Positions 16,103 through 22,301 of a DNA stretch of 27,482 bases are shown here, in pieces. Positions within the stretch are counted from its first letter, which is position 1. Each line of letters begins with the position of its first letter. Made by a program: the position numbers and the translations under genes. The notes below the pieces were generated by a model. That model had not been told where the DNA came from and did no database searches. It was given only the letters and a program-made list of their open reading frames with translations. Source of the stretch: a virus. Where the stretch lies: positions 1 through 27,482 of IMG/VR virus record IMGVR_UViG_3300038441_001161; one strand, given 5' to 3'.

Positions 16103-17047
16103 CTAGGAGAACAGGAGCTGCCAGGTGAGCGGGCCGGGGTAGCCGTCAGCGTCGCCGGCGAGGCGCTTATCCGACCGCTGGAAGTCGCGGACGTTCAGGC
16201 GGTCGGCGTCGGACCACTTCGGCCCGGGGCCCACGTTGTAGTGCTTGCCGAACCCCTTCTTCTTGAGCTGGGTGCCGAGCTGGGTCACGTATTTGTTGTT
16301 GGCCCCAGCCCCGAAGTACTTCCGCCCAGGGAAGGCCGGCGGCTTCGGCTTGTTGGTCGCGGGCGGAGCAGCCGGACCGTTCGGCTTGTCCTTGTCTACG
16401 CCCAGCTTCCGCTTGGCGAGCTCCAGGAGCCATACGATCTTGATGTTCCCGGGGTCGCCGTGGTCGTTCTCCGGCACGTGCATGTGGCCGCAGACGCCGT
16501 AGAAGTTGTTCCACGCGGAGTGGCTCATCCGCTGACCCTGGCCGTTGCCGTACGACGAGGGGTAGGCCGGCCACTTGCTCGGTGCTTCGAGGCGGACGCC
16601 GTGCTCCTCGTGCAGCCAGGCCAGGAACTCCGCGAGGTCGTCCAGCGCCCACTCGGGAGCCTCGGGCCAGTAGATGAAGTCCTTGTCCTGGACGTGGCCC
16701 TCGCGGATCCACTTATCACGTGTCTTGGGGTCGCAGGTGCCCACCAGCTCCACCTGGACGACGTTGAGCGTGTTGGTCTCGACACCGCCGTACCGGTTCA
16801 CGAGGGCACGCGCCGAGCTGTCCACCCGGAAGTGCTGGTACGAGGCCAGCCGCTTGTTCTTGAAGTCGGGCAGCTTGGTGAAGTTCGGCGCCGAGGCACC
16901 ACCTCCGTACGTCGGCACGCTGCGACCCTCGGTGGTGTGGAGCGCACAGACGTTCACCTCCATCGCGGAAGCGGGGTAGTTGTCCTCGTACCAGTACGAG
17001 GTACGGTTGGCTCCCGGGTAGTACTGCGGGCCGGTTCGTGTGCTCAC
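16103..17047 (-). CDS. Endolysin: N-acetylmuramoyl-L-alanine amidase with C-terminal wall-binding domain
   Basis: The lysis enzyme, which cuts the bond between muramic acid and the stem peptide of peptidoglycan. The start is GTG at 17047, inside a GTGA overlap with the upstream gene and preceded by GGAGGAG; this gives 314 residues. Residues about 30-215 form a PGRP/amidase-2 domain, with putative zinc ligands His37 (ALHTTEG), His188 or His190 (CGHMHVPEN) and Asp195 or Asp198 (NDHGDPG). A Pro-rich linker spans about 218-240. Residues 241-314 are an actinophage peptidoglycan-binding domain (GRKYFGAGANN, VGPGPKWSDADR, DGYPGPLTWQLLF). It is the third gene of an operon with an exonuclease and an Acb2-like sponge. 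The holins lie on the other strand. Confidence 0.92.
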   Translation of the reverse strand: MSTRTGPQYYPGANRTSYWYEDNYPASAMEVNVCALHTTEGRSVPTYGGGASAPNFTKLPDFKNKRLASYQHFRVDSSARALVNRYGGVETNTLNVVQVELVGTCDPKTRDKWIREGHVQDKDFIYWPEAPEWALDDLAEFLAWLHEEHGVRLEAPSKWPAYPSSYGNGQGQRMSHSAWNNFYGVCGHMHVPENDHGDPGNIKIVWLLELAKRKLGVDKDKPNGPAAPPATNKPKPPAFPGRKYFGAGANNKYVTQLGTQLKKKGFGKHYNVGPGPKWSDADRLNVRDFQRSDKRLAGDADGYPGPLTWQLLFS

Positions 17048-17445
17048 CTGTTCTCCTCCGTCGTCGCGGCAGCAATCCACGCTGCCTGGATCTTGTCTCC
17101 GAGGCCCGACCAGTCGGGCATGTCCCGACCGTCGTGGGTCTTCCCGCCGGTCGCGTCGGCGTAAGCCGCGTACGCCCGTTGACCCTTCTGCCTCGCGGTG
17201 ATGACCTCCGCGTGACCGGCGGCCGGGTCCTCGGCTCGCGCCAGTGAGGCGTTCGCCCAGAACATGACCTCCTCCAGCTTGGTGATGGCCAGGCTGGCTT
17301 CTCGTCCCTCGGGCAGCATACGGCCGAGCTTCATGGCCGCACGCTCGCAGAGGTCCCGCACGTCGGCGTGCGCGTTCCTGCGTTCCTCGCTCATGGGCTT
17401 GTGGTAGCTGAACCTGTCGTGGATGTCGTCGGGGGTCATGCCCAC
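17044..17445 (-). CDS. Acb2/Tad1 hairpin-domain protein (probable anti-CBASS/anti-Thoeris nucleotide sponge)
   Basis: A 133-residue protein starting with GTG at 17445 in a TAGTG overlap, with GGAAGGAG 5 bases upstream. Residues 10-73 carry the pattern of the Acb2/Tad1 helical hairpin family: DRFSYHKP, VRDLCERAAMKLG, then PEGREASLAITKLEEVMFW and ANASLAR. Known members (phage Acb2, T4 Vs.4, Tad1) are oligomers that trap cyclic nucleotides or gcADPR and so blind CBASS or Thoeris immunity. Residues about 88-128 add a short domain (AYAAYADATGGK, MPDWSGLGDKIQAAW) often found at the ends of phage accessory proteins. The stop overlaps the endolysin start by 4 bases. The family call is strong; which nucleotide it binds is unknown. 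Confidence 0.82.
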   Translation of the reverse strand: MGMTPDDIHDRFSYHKPMSEERRNAHADVRDLCERAAMKLGRMLPEGREASLAITKLEEVMFWANASLARAEDPAAGHAEVITARQKGQRAYAAYADATGGKTHDGRDMPDWSGLGDKIQAAWIAAATTEENR

Positions 17446-18179
17446 TACTGCTCCTTCCGGCTGGCGACCAGCTCGGCCATGAACCGAGCCTTGGTCAGGT
17501 TGCCCTCAGCGTCCGCCAGGGCGTTGTGCTCCGTGCCGATCTGCTGGGGGATCTTCGGACTGCCCAGCCTCATGTGCTCCGACTTGAGGTCGTGGGTCAG
17601 CATGGGGACGTGAGCCGGCAGGTCGACCATGTTCTGCCACAGGCTCTGCACCAGGCAGACGTGGTCATAGGCGCCGTACCAGGCCCACATGTGGATGTTG
17701 TTGCGGTCCAGTTCCACACCCTCCGGGTGCGACTCCATCAGGAAGTCCGACACGAGACGGCGGATCTGTCCGATGGGGCGGACGTCCGGGTGGTCACGGT
17801 CCAGGCGCCCGTTCATGCAGTAGCACGAGTACTCCGCCGCCTTGCCCGTACCAGCTCCCGTACCGGGCACAGGCGCGCACCGGCACTTCTTGATGTACTC
17901 GCCCCCATACAGACCGTTTCCGCCGGCCCGCTTCTCGGGCAGGTCGGTCAGGGGCAGGTGCGGCCAGACGTTCTTCCGCATCCAGCCGTCGCTGTGGGTG
18001 AGGAGCTTCCGCTCGTCCAGCTCACGGTTCACGACGTACAACTTCCGCCCGTCGCCGGACACCATGCCGGCGGACACGAGTTCCAGCATGGTGCCGTCCG
18101 TCAGGAACTCCAGGTCGTACGTCACGAATGTGTGGGAGTACGGTTGAAGGAGCGTTGCCCTTATGGCGTCGTGGATCAT
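17445..18179 (-). CDS. Rv2179c-like 3'-5' exoribonuclease (DEDDh family) with Cys-rich insertion
   Basis: A 244-residue nuclease of the RNase T/DnaQ fold, predicted to degrade RNA 3' to 5' with two metal ions. Visible active-site residues: Asp22 and Glu24 (YDLEF), Asp172 (AWYGAYDHVCL), and His218 plus Asp223 (EHNALADAEGN). The close pattern to mycobacterial Rv2179c (YDxEFxxDG, WAWxGAYDHV) supports the family call. Unlike that short protein it carries an insertion at about 80-135 with CRC (99, 101) and CYC (119, 121), which may bind a metal. The ATG at 18179 is preceded by GTGAGGG. The stop overlaps the next start (TAGTG). It is the first gene of the operon with the sponge and endolysin. Confidence 0.85.
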   Translation of the reverse strand: MIHDAIRATLLQPYSHTFVTYDLEFLTDGTMLELVSAGMVSGDGRKLYVVNRELDERKLLTHSDGWMRKNVWPHLPLTDLPEKRAGGNGLYGGEYIKKCRCAPVPGTGAGTGKAAEYSCYCMNGRLDRDHPDVRPIGQIRRLVSDFLMESHPEGVELDRNNIHMWAWYGAYDHVCLVQSLWQNMVDLPAHVPMLTHDLKSEHMRLGSPKIPQQIGTEHNALADAEGNLTKARFMAELVASRKEQ

Positions 18180-18198
18180 TTTGCCCTCACTCTCCGTT

Positions 18199-18229
18199 AC
18201 AGTCTCGATGATTGGCCGGCGGCTGTCAA
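18199..18229 (-). promoter_or_regulatory. Probable leftward promoter of the exonuclease-sponge-endolysin operon
   Basis: A minus-strand TTGACA (18224-18229) sits inside the palindrome CGGCT-N4-AGCCG (18220-18233). The -10 is weak: GAGACT at spacing 17, or GACTGT at spacing 19, which fits the TGT ending of the other promoters here. It lies just after the stop of the preceding gene and about 20 bases above the exonuclease ATG. Confidence 0.42.
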
Positions 18230-18237
18230 GCCGTGGC

Positions 18238-18420
18238 TTACTTGTGCGACGAGGCGATGGGACGGCGGGGTGCGCGAGTCTTGTCCGCGAACATGACCGG
18301 CACCTCCACCTCCAGTCGACGGGGAGCCTTGCAGGTTCGCCAGTGGCCCTCGTCCTCGATGCCCAGCAGGATCCAGCCGATCAGGCCGGCTCCCAGCAGG
18401 ATCAATAAGGTCAGCATCAT
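18238..18420 (-). CDS. Small membrane protein, 60 residues
   Basis: The start is the ATG at 18420 (MMLTLLILLGAGLIGW) with GTGAGGAC 6-7 bases upstream; the longer frame to 18504 would overlap the previous gene deeply. One N-terminal membrane helix spans residues 2-20. An Arg/Lys-rich tail of about 40 residues (HWRTCKAPRRLEVEVPVMF) follows. It is probably anchored in the host membrane. No family is recognised. Confidence 0.68.
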   Translation of the reverse strand: MMLTLLILLGAGLIGWILLGIEDEGHWRTCKAPRRLEVEVPVMFADKTRAPRRPIASSHK

Positions 18421-18434
18421 GGGTGGGTCCTCAC

Positions 18435-18644
18435 TCACTTCTCGGTCTTCTGGTCCTGCACCACGCGGTCGCTGCCAGGGCCGGGCGTGGGGTTGTCGTC
18501 GCACGCCCAGCCTCCGGTCAGCCAGGCTCCGAGGAGGATGCCGGCGACGAACGCACCACCCGCGCTAAGGCGACCACTACCCCCGATGGGGGTGGCCTCG
18601 GCCACGGTGTACTTCACGTCAGTTACCTGTATCGGCTTCGCCAT
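18435..18644 (-). CDS. Small membrane protein, 69 residues
   Basis: Two adjacent ATGs (18647, 18644) follow GAGGGAGATC; the second gives the better spacing. A polar N-terminus (residues 1-27) precedes one Gly/Ala-rich membrane helix (about 28-46, GGAFVAGILLGAWLTGGW). A polar, probably exposed tail (DDNPTPGPGSDRVVQDQ) ends the protein. The next gene starts 14 bases after the stop, so the two are probably co-transcribed. Confidence 0.65.
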   Translation of the reverse strand: MAKPIQVTDVKYTVAEATPIGGSGRLSAGGAFVAGILLGAWLTGGWACDDNPTPGPGSDRVVQDQKTEK

Positions 18645-18692
18645 CATGATCTCCCTCGGTTCGGCTGTTGCCCTACAAGGACAGCTTAACGC

Positions 18693-18944
18693 TTACTTTG
18701 CGGGACGGCGAGCCATCTCCAGGTCGGGGTGCACCTTGGTGAGCATGTCCCGGACGGTGTCCCACAGGCGCTTGATTCCCCGGCAGACACCGACGACGGC
18801 GCCGACGAGGAGGATGAACCAGAACAGCAGGCCGCCCATGAAGAGGAGGATGGCCAGGAAGCCGGCGTGGTCTTCGAGCATGGAGTACTCCAGGGTGAGG
18901 TCGTGGACACCGGACATGACGGCGAGGATATCCAGGAGGTTCAT
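18693..18944 (-). CDS. Membrane protein, 83 residues
   Basis: The start is the ATG at 18944, because the promoter at 18987-19016 lies between it and the upstream in-frame ATG at 19016. A long hydrophobic region (about 25-54, FLAILLFMGGLLFWFILLVGA) forms one or two membrane helices. A basic amphipathic C-terminus (RGIKRLWDTVRDML, ARRPAK) follows. The ribosome site is weak (AAGG). The layout is compatible with a holin-like or envelope-modifying protein, but nothing decides this. Confidence 0.66.
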   Translation of the reverse strand: MNLLDILAVMSGVHDLTLEYSMLEDHAGFLAILLFMGGLLFWFILLVGAVVGVCRGIKRLWDTVRDMLTKVHPDLEMARRPAK

Positions 18945-18986
18945 TTGCCTTAGGTGGTGTGGTGCGGTGTCGAACAGGTTGCACCA

Positions 18987-19016
18987 ATCATATGACCCAC
19001 GGCACGCCCGATGCAA
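18987..19016 (-). promoter_or_regulatory. Leftward promoter for the membrane-protein genes
   Basis: On the minus strand: TTGCAT, an 18-base spacer and TATGAT. It lies 8 bases beyond the stop of the preceding gene and gives a leader of about 35 bases before the ATG at 18944. Confidence 0.6.
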
Positions 19017-19023
19017 CTCCGCC

Positions 19024-19275
19024 TCAGTCTTCGTCCTCCACGCTTTGGAACCTGTTACCTTCGAGCCGGTTGGCCGCGTCCAGTAGACCTAGCTTGGTGA
19101 TCCAGTCGGTGCCCTCGCTCTTGGTCATCCCGATGTTCACCGTGCCATCCTGCTCCAGAACCTTCATGATGACCACGACATCCGTCACCATGTCCCCCTC
19201 GTCCAGACACATGGTCACCCCGAGGGTGTCCAGGAGCTGGCCGATCTTTTGCTCCTTCGATGCACGCTCTGCCAT
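19024..19275 (-). CDS. Hypothetical protein, 83 residues
   Basis: A soluble alpha/beta protein: a helical start (MAERASKEQKIGQLLDTLG), a two- or three-strand beta centre (VTDVVVIMKVLEQDGTVNIGM), and a helix with an acidic end (FQSVEDED). The ATG at 19275 has GGAG 6 bases upstream and lies just past the terminator hairpin of the preceding operon. The function is unknown. Confidence 0.7.
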   Translation of the reverse strand: MAERASKEQKIGQLLDTLGVTMCLDEGDMVTDVVVIMKVLEQDGTVNIGMTKSEGTDWITKLGLLDAANRLEGNRFQSVEDED

Positions 19276-19290
19276 CGTTGCTCCAATCCA

Positions 19291-19330
19291 AGAGGGCTAC
19301 GGCTCATCATACCTCAAGCCGTAGCCCTCT
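19291..19330 (-). terminator. Terminator of the zinc-ribbon operon
   Basis: AGAGGGCTACGGCT and AGCCGTAGCCCTCT form a perfect 14-bp stem with a 12-base loop, ending on the minus strand in CCCTCTTGGATT. The loop contains TATGAT, identical to the -10 at 18987, but no good -35 is seen at the right distance. Confidence 0.78.
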
Positions 19331-19351
19331 ACCGAAGGGAGTTCCCGTGTG

Positions 19352-19729
19352 TCAGGTGGTCGGTTGCTCCTCGTCGGCTGCCTTGGCAGCAGCCTCGGCC
19401 CTGTCCTGGCACGTCGGGCACATGCCCGTCATATACCACTCGGACTCGTACAGTTGAGCCTCCTCCCTGGTGGAGAACTCATTGAACCGCGGAGTACCGT
19501 CGTCGTTGATCAGGGCCTGACCGCACCCGATGGGCGTGCCGATGCACCGCTTTTCTTCCACCGCTGCCGACACGGTGTCCCCGTCATCGGTCAGCAGTGA
19601 AGCCGCAAGGTCGCGGAAGGACCCGGTGAGTCGGATGGTCGTGCTACCCACCGGGAGTTCCACACCAGCCTCGGCGTCTGCGACGTTCGCCCTCCATCGA
19701 GGTCCCTCGTCCCTGACCTCACTGCTCAT
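19352..19729 (-). CDS. Zinc-ribbon protein of actinobacterial type
   Basis: A 125-residue protein starting at the ATG at 19729 (preceded by AGGAGG), which overlaps the previous stop as ATGA. The C-terminal half has four cysteines, C62, C69, C104 and C107 (RCIGTPIGCGQ, MCPTCQD). This signature is common in small actinobacterial and phage proteins and probably holds a zinc ion. The N-terminal 60 residues include a beta strand pair (GVELPVGSTTIRLTG). The end is Ala/Glu-rich. It is last in the operon. The function is unknown. Confidence 0.75.
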   Translation of the reverse strand: MSSEVRDEGPRWRANVADAEAGVELPVGSTTIRLTGSFRDLAASLLTDDGDTVSAAVEEKRCIGTPIGCGQALINDDGTPRFNEFSTREEAQLYESEWYMTGMCPTCQDRAEAAAKAADEEQPTT

Positions 19730-19872
19730 ACCCCAAGCCTCCTGATGTTGAAGGGGCTGTCCATGTCCAAGTTGGTGGCGATCATACATGCCTCAACTAG
19801 TGACATGGCAAGCCTCATCCAGGCCAGGAGGAACAGGCGAACGGTCACGAACCAGAGCAGACTGTTACCCAT
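19726..19872 (-). CDS. Small membrane protein, 48 residues
   Basis: The start is the ATG at 19872, overlapping the upstream gene end by 8 bases; the stop overlaps the next ATG (ATGA). This double coupling supports the short gene. One hydrophobic helix (about 4-30, LLWFVTVRLFLLAWMRLAMS) is followed by a short polar tail (DMDSPFNIRRLGV). The function is unknown. Confidence 0.6.
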   Translation of the reverse strand: MGNSLLWFVTVRLFLLAWMRLAMSLVEACMIATNLDMDSPFNIRRLGV

Positions 19873-20389
19873 CGGCGTCCGCCGGCCCGTCCTTCGGGTC
19901 CCACGTGGCGAGCGGGCTCCGGTCCCCGGTAGCCCAGACGTACGTGGGGCACGGCCAGTGATAGCCGCACTCGTCACAGTCGCCGGTCGTTCCCCCGCCC
20001 GCCAACTGATTCTTGCTGTGCGCTTCGGCGATGCGCGAGAGACGATCCTCAGCGGTGCTCAGGGGCGTGCTCGGCACGAGGTCGAACAGTGACGCGCTCT
20101 CGTGCAGACGCATCACCGCGAAGTCCGTACGCGAGCGCATGACGAGCCAGTCACCGGGCTCCACGACGACACCGCCGCCCATCATGTCCCGGAGAACCAC
20201 GTTGTCGTTCGAGTTGTCGAACCCGAGCAGACCGCGGCAGAAGATCATCACCTGGGTGAGAGATGTTCCCTCGCCCCACTGGATCGCCGGGTACTTCTTG
20301 CCGGCAAGCTCCACGGCCTTGATGTGGTTCTCCAGCGCGGAGACGGCCAGCATCGAGTAGGGGCCGGGCCCCTCCAGTCCCTCACTCAC
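19865..20389 (-). CDS. Hypothetical protein with C-terminal Cys cluster, 174 residues
   Basis: The GTG at 20389 is preferred because it sits in a short overlap with the upstream stop (GTGAGTGA). An ATG at 20443 would overlap that gene by 62 bases. The first 110 residues are alpha/beta (MLAVSALENHIKAVELAG, GGVVVEPGDWLVMRS). The C-terminal part holds GDCDECGYHWPCPT, a knuckle-like motif frequent in actinobacterial and phage proteins that probably binds zinc. It is second in the zinc-ribbon operon. Confidence 0.68.
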   Translation of the reverse strand: MSEGLEGPGPYSMLAVSALENHIKAVELAGKKYPAIQWGEGTSLTQVMIFCRGLLGFDNSNDNVVLRDMMGGGVVVEPGDWLVMRSRTDFAVMRLHESASLFDLVPSTPLSTAEDRLSRIAEAHSKNQLAGGGTTGDCDECGYHWPCPTYVWATGDRSPLATWDPKDGPADADG

Positions 20390-20975
20390 CTTCCACGTCC
20401 AAATCGTCGCTCTGACGCTGGGGCGGGATGGAACACCCGTCACCCAGCACCAGCAGGCACCCCGCCTTGTACGTGTGCGCCTCGGAGCACTTCCGCCCGC
20501 ACCTCTGCGGGACGGCGTGGGCCACGACCGCGGTGGCCATGTCCTCGCTTGTCTCCCGAATGGTTTCCTGGAGGTCGCTCACGGTCCGATCCTGGTCGAC
20601 CACCAGGGAGTCGAACAGCTCCGGGTCGTCGTGCCGGCAGATGAGACTCCCAGTCCCCGGATTCCAGATGAGCTGGCAGTCCAGCATCGGAGCGTGGGGG
20701 AGCGGCGTCTGGTCCTGCGGCGTGGTGATGGGGGCCACCTCGGCACCCACCATGAACTGTTCGACCAGGACCTCCACGCAGTCCTCGCACAGGTCCAGGA
20801 TCTCGACCGGCGGCGAGATGAGGGCTCCCCGGCGCTCCACCCTGAGGTGAGCCCATCCCCTCGTCTTGCTCAGGATCTCCATGGTCTTACCCATGAGGGC
20901 CATCGGGCTGTTGTTGGACAGCGGCTCGGGCATGGCCACTTCCGCCTTGCAACGATTACATCGGAGGAGTTTCAT
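20382..20975 (-). CDS. Cysteine-rich zinc-ribbon protein, 197 residues
   Basis: The N-terminal ribbon uses C6 and C9 (LRCNRCK) together with C63 and C66 (LCEDC), flanking a basic segment (RGWAHLRVERRG). A second Cys/His-rich part follows (MLDCQLIWNPGTGSLICRHDD, then QRCGRKCSEAHTYKAGC). The ATG at 20975 has GAGAGGA 9 bases upstream. It is first of a four-gene operon (with 20389, 19872 and 19729) closed by the hairpin at 19291. The ribbon fold suggests nucleic-acid or protein binding. The function is unknown. Confidence 0.75.
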   Translation of the reverse strand: MKLLRCNRCKAEVAMPEPLSNNSPMALMGKTMEILSKTRGWAHLRVERRGALISPPVEILDLCEDCVEVLVEQFMVGAEVAPITTPQDQTPLPHAPMLDCQLIWNPGTGSLICRHDDPELFDSLVVDQDRTVSDLQETIRETSEDMATAVVAHAVPQRCGRKCSEAHTYKAGCLLVLGDGCSIPPQRQSDDLDVEGE

Positions 20976-21008
20976 CCCTCGGTTCCTCTCGTCGGAGTTG
21001 ACGTTATG

Positions 21009-21038
21009 ACGCTACATGCCGCACTAGATCCGGCGCAA
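21009..21038 (-). promoter_or_regulatory. Possible leftward promoter of the zinc-ribbon operon
   Basis: On the minus strand: TTGCGC, an 18-base spacer and TAGCGT. The -35 overlaps the 3' end of the sortase-like gene. It is weaker than the others but keeps the TTG and TAnnGT positions and lies about 30 bases above the ATG at 20975. Confidence 0.42.
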
Positions 21039-21752
21039 GAACGAGAAGCCGGTGCCGGTCTTGGTGCAGGTCTGGAGGGCGACAGCCGCGCCCAGCCCGG
21101 CGTCGGGGAACGTGCCCCCGGCCGAACCGCGAGCCGCGTATCCGTGAGAGTAGACCACGTACGTGCCGGCGAGGCTCCCGCTCAGGATCTTGACCTTGCG
21201 GCCGACGGGCAGGTCGTCCATCCAGTCATAGCCCATGTAGTTGTGGCCCGCCAGCGTGGCGACACCTGCCGGGTAGTACAGGGTCAGCTTCCCCTGGTCG
21301 ATGCAGGGCTGGGCGTTCGACACTCCGGACCCGCACCACGCGTAACCGGAGATGGTGGACACCGTCTCAGCGGGCGGACGGGTCTTCGTCGGCGCGGGCT
21401 TTGCGGTCGTCTTCTCTCGCGTCTCTCTCGTCGGTGTAGCGCGAGGAGTGTCCCTAACGCGCTCTGACGATGCGCTAGGCGACGCCGACACGCTCTCGCG
21501 TGTCTTCTCCTGTCGCGCTTTCTTCGGAGCGCCAGACGGCGACACAGAGCTTTTCGTCGGCGAGGGCGTGACGACCGGCACTGTCCCGACGTTCGGGAAG
21601 TACCGCTGGTCCCCCTCCAGGCTCTCGCTCGCGGCAGGTGTGGTACGTCCCACACCCTCCGTCGACTCGTGTGCCGGCATGATGACCGACACCGCGGTGA
21701 GGAACACGGCTCCCGTGGTGCCGGCCAGTGCCACTCGTATGGACTTGTTCAT
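21024..21752 (-). CDS. Exported sortase-like protein
   Basis: A 242-residue protein with a signal peptide (about 1-27, basic then VALAGTTGAVFLTAVSVIM). A long Ser/Thr/Pro and charged spacer (about 30-130) probably crosses the cell wall. The C-terminal domain (about 131-242) shows the sortase active-site pattern: His170 in LAGHNYMGYDW, Cys229 in VALQTCT (the TLxTC-like strand) and Arg240 or Arg241 at the end. Sortases join or cut proteins at the cell wall. This domain is short and has two extra cysteines (C140, C150), so it may be a diverged or non-ligase member. It has its own promoter (21814-21842). The fold call rests on motifs only. Confidence 0.68.
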   Translation of the reverse strand: MNKSIRVALAGTTGAVFLTAVSVIMPAHESTEGVGRTTPAASESLEGDQRYFPNVGTVPVVTPSPTKSSVSPSGAPKKARQEKTRESVSASPSASSERVRDTPRATPTRETREKTTAKPAPTKTRPPAETVSTISGYAWCGSGVSNAQPCIDQGKLTLYYPAGVATLAGHNYMGYDWMDDLPVGRKVKILSGSLAGTYVVYSHGYAARGSAGGTFPDAGLGAAVALQTCTKTGTGFSFLRRI

Positions 21753-21813
21753 GATCTCTGCTCCCTTGTCTGGATACCAGTCGAGGCGAGAACGGATGGA
21801 CCGCCTCGCCTCG

Positions 21814-21842
21814 ACACTACACCCGCCGGCTCAGCCGGTCAA
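21814..21842 (-). promoter_or_regulatory. Leftward promoter of the sortase-like gene, with flanking palindromes
   Basis: On the minus strand: TTGACC, a 17-base spacer and TAGTGT. The spacer and -35 hold CCGGCT-N-AGCCGG (21826-21838). An 11-bp inverted repeat, GTCGAGGCGAG N14 CTCGCCTCGAC (21780-21815), starts at the edge of the -10 and covers the start point. Confidence 0.68.
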
Positions 21843-21844
21843 GG

Positions 21845-22135
21845 TCACTTCTCCTTGAACTCCGCACAGGACGGGTCGTTGGCGACGACCGCGACGGACT
21901 TGCCGGCGGAGTCACCCTGGCGGGTGACGTACATCCGGTTGCCATGGTTGTCGCACTTGGTCGCCACGTTGGCGAACCCGTCGGGCATGGAGTAGACCTC
22001 GGCCGGGCGGTCGTTCTTCTTCTGGACGGGCGCGTCGTTGTACTCCTCGCCGAAGCGGGAGCAGCCGGTACCGAGACCGACCATGGCCACGAGGGAAGCC
22101 GCGACGAGGGTGCCGCGCTTGATGTTCTGGTTCAT
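21845..22135 (-). CDS. Small lipoprotein
   Basis: The start is the ATG at 22135 (MNQNIKRGTLVAASLV) with GTGAGGAC upstream; this gives 96 residues. A signal peptide with lipobox GLGTGC predicts lipidation on Cys25 and anchoring to the outer face of the host membrane. The mature part (about 70 residues) is polar, with two more cysteines (KCDNHGN, DPSCAEF) that may form a disulfide. Phage lipoproteins of this kind sometimes block superinfection, but nothing here proves that. It is last in the operon with ThyX. Confidence 0.78.
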   Translation of the reverse strand: MNQNIKRGTLVAASLVAMVGLGTGCSRFGEEYNDAPVQKKNDRPAEVYSMPDGFANVATKCDNHGNRMYVTRQGDSAGKSVAVVANDPSCAEFKEK

Positions 22136-22157
22136 GTGAGTCCTCACTCTCGCCGGG

Positions 22158-22286
22158 CTACTTGTTGCAACCGCGGCACTGGTCGGTCACGGCGTGACGC
22201 TGACCGCAGGCGCGGCGCTTCCAGGCCTTGCCGTTGCGGCGCTTGCTGTTCGGCTCACCCTGCGGCTTCATGCGCTTCTTACCCAT
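22158..22286 (-). CDS. Tiny basic Cys-containing protein, 42 residues
   Basis: The frame runs from the ATG at 22286, 10 bases past a GTGAGGA ribosome site, to TAG at 22158. It begins MGKKRMKPQGEPNSKRRNGK and ends RACGQRHAVTDQCRGCNK. It is rich in Lys and Arg, with three cysteines and one histidine that could hold a zinc ion. It fits exactly between ThyX and the lipoprotein with the same leader type. The function is unknown; nucleic-acid binding is plausible. Confidence 0.65.
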   Translation of the reverse strand: MGKKRMKPQGEPNSKRRNGKAWKRRACGQRHAVTDQCRGCNK

Positions 22287-22301
22287 ATCTGATCCTCACT
22301 C

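Noticed and set aside
15425-17164. A 579-codon open frame on the plus strand across the endolysin region
   Set aside because: It is antisense to the endolysin and the 221-residue gene, which have motifs, promoters and ribosome sites. The product is low-complexity Val/Leu/Arg.
20475-21467. A 330-codon plus-strand frame
   Set aside because: It is antisense to the zinc-ribbon and sortase-like genes, with no ribosome site and shadow-type composition.
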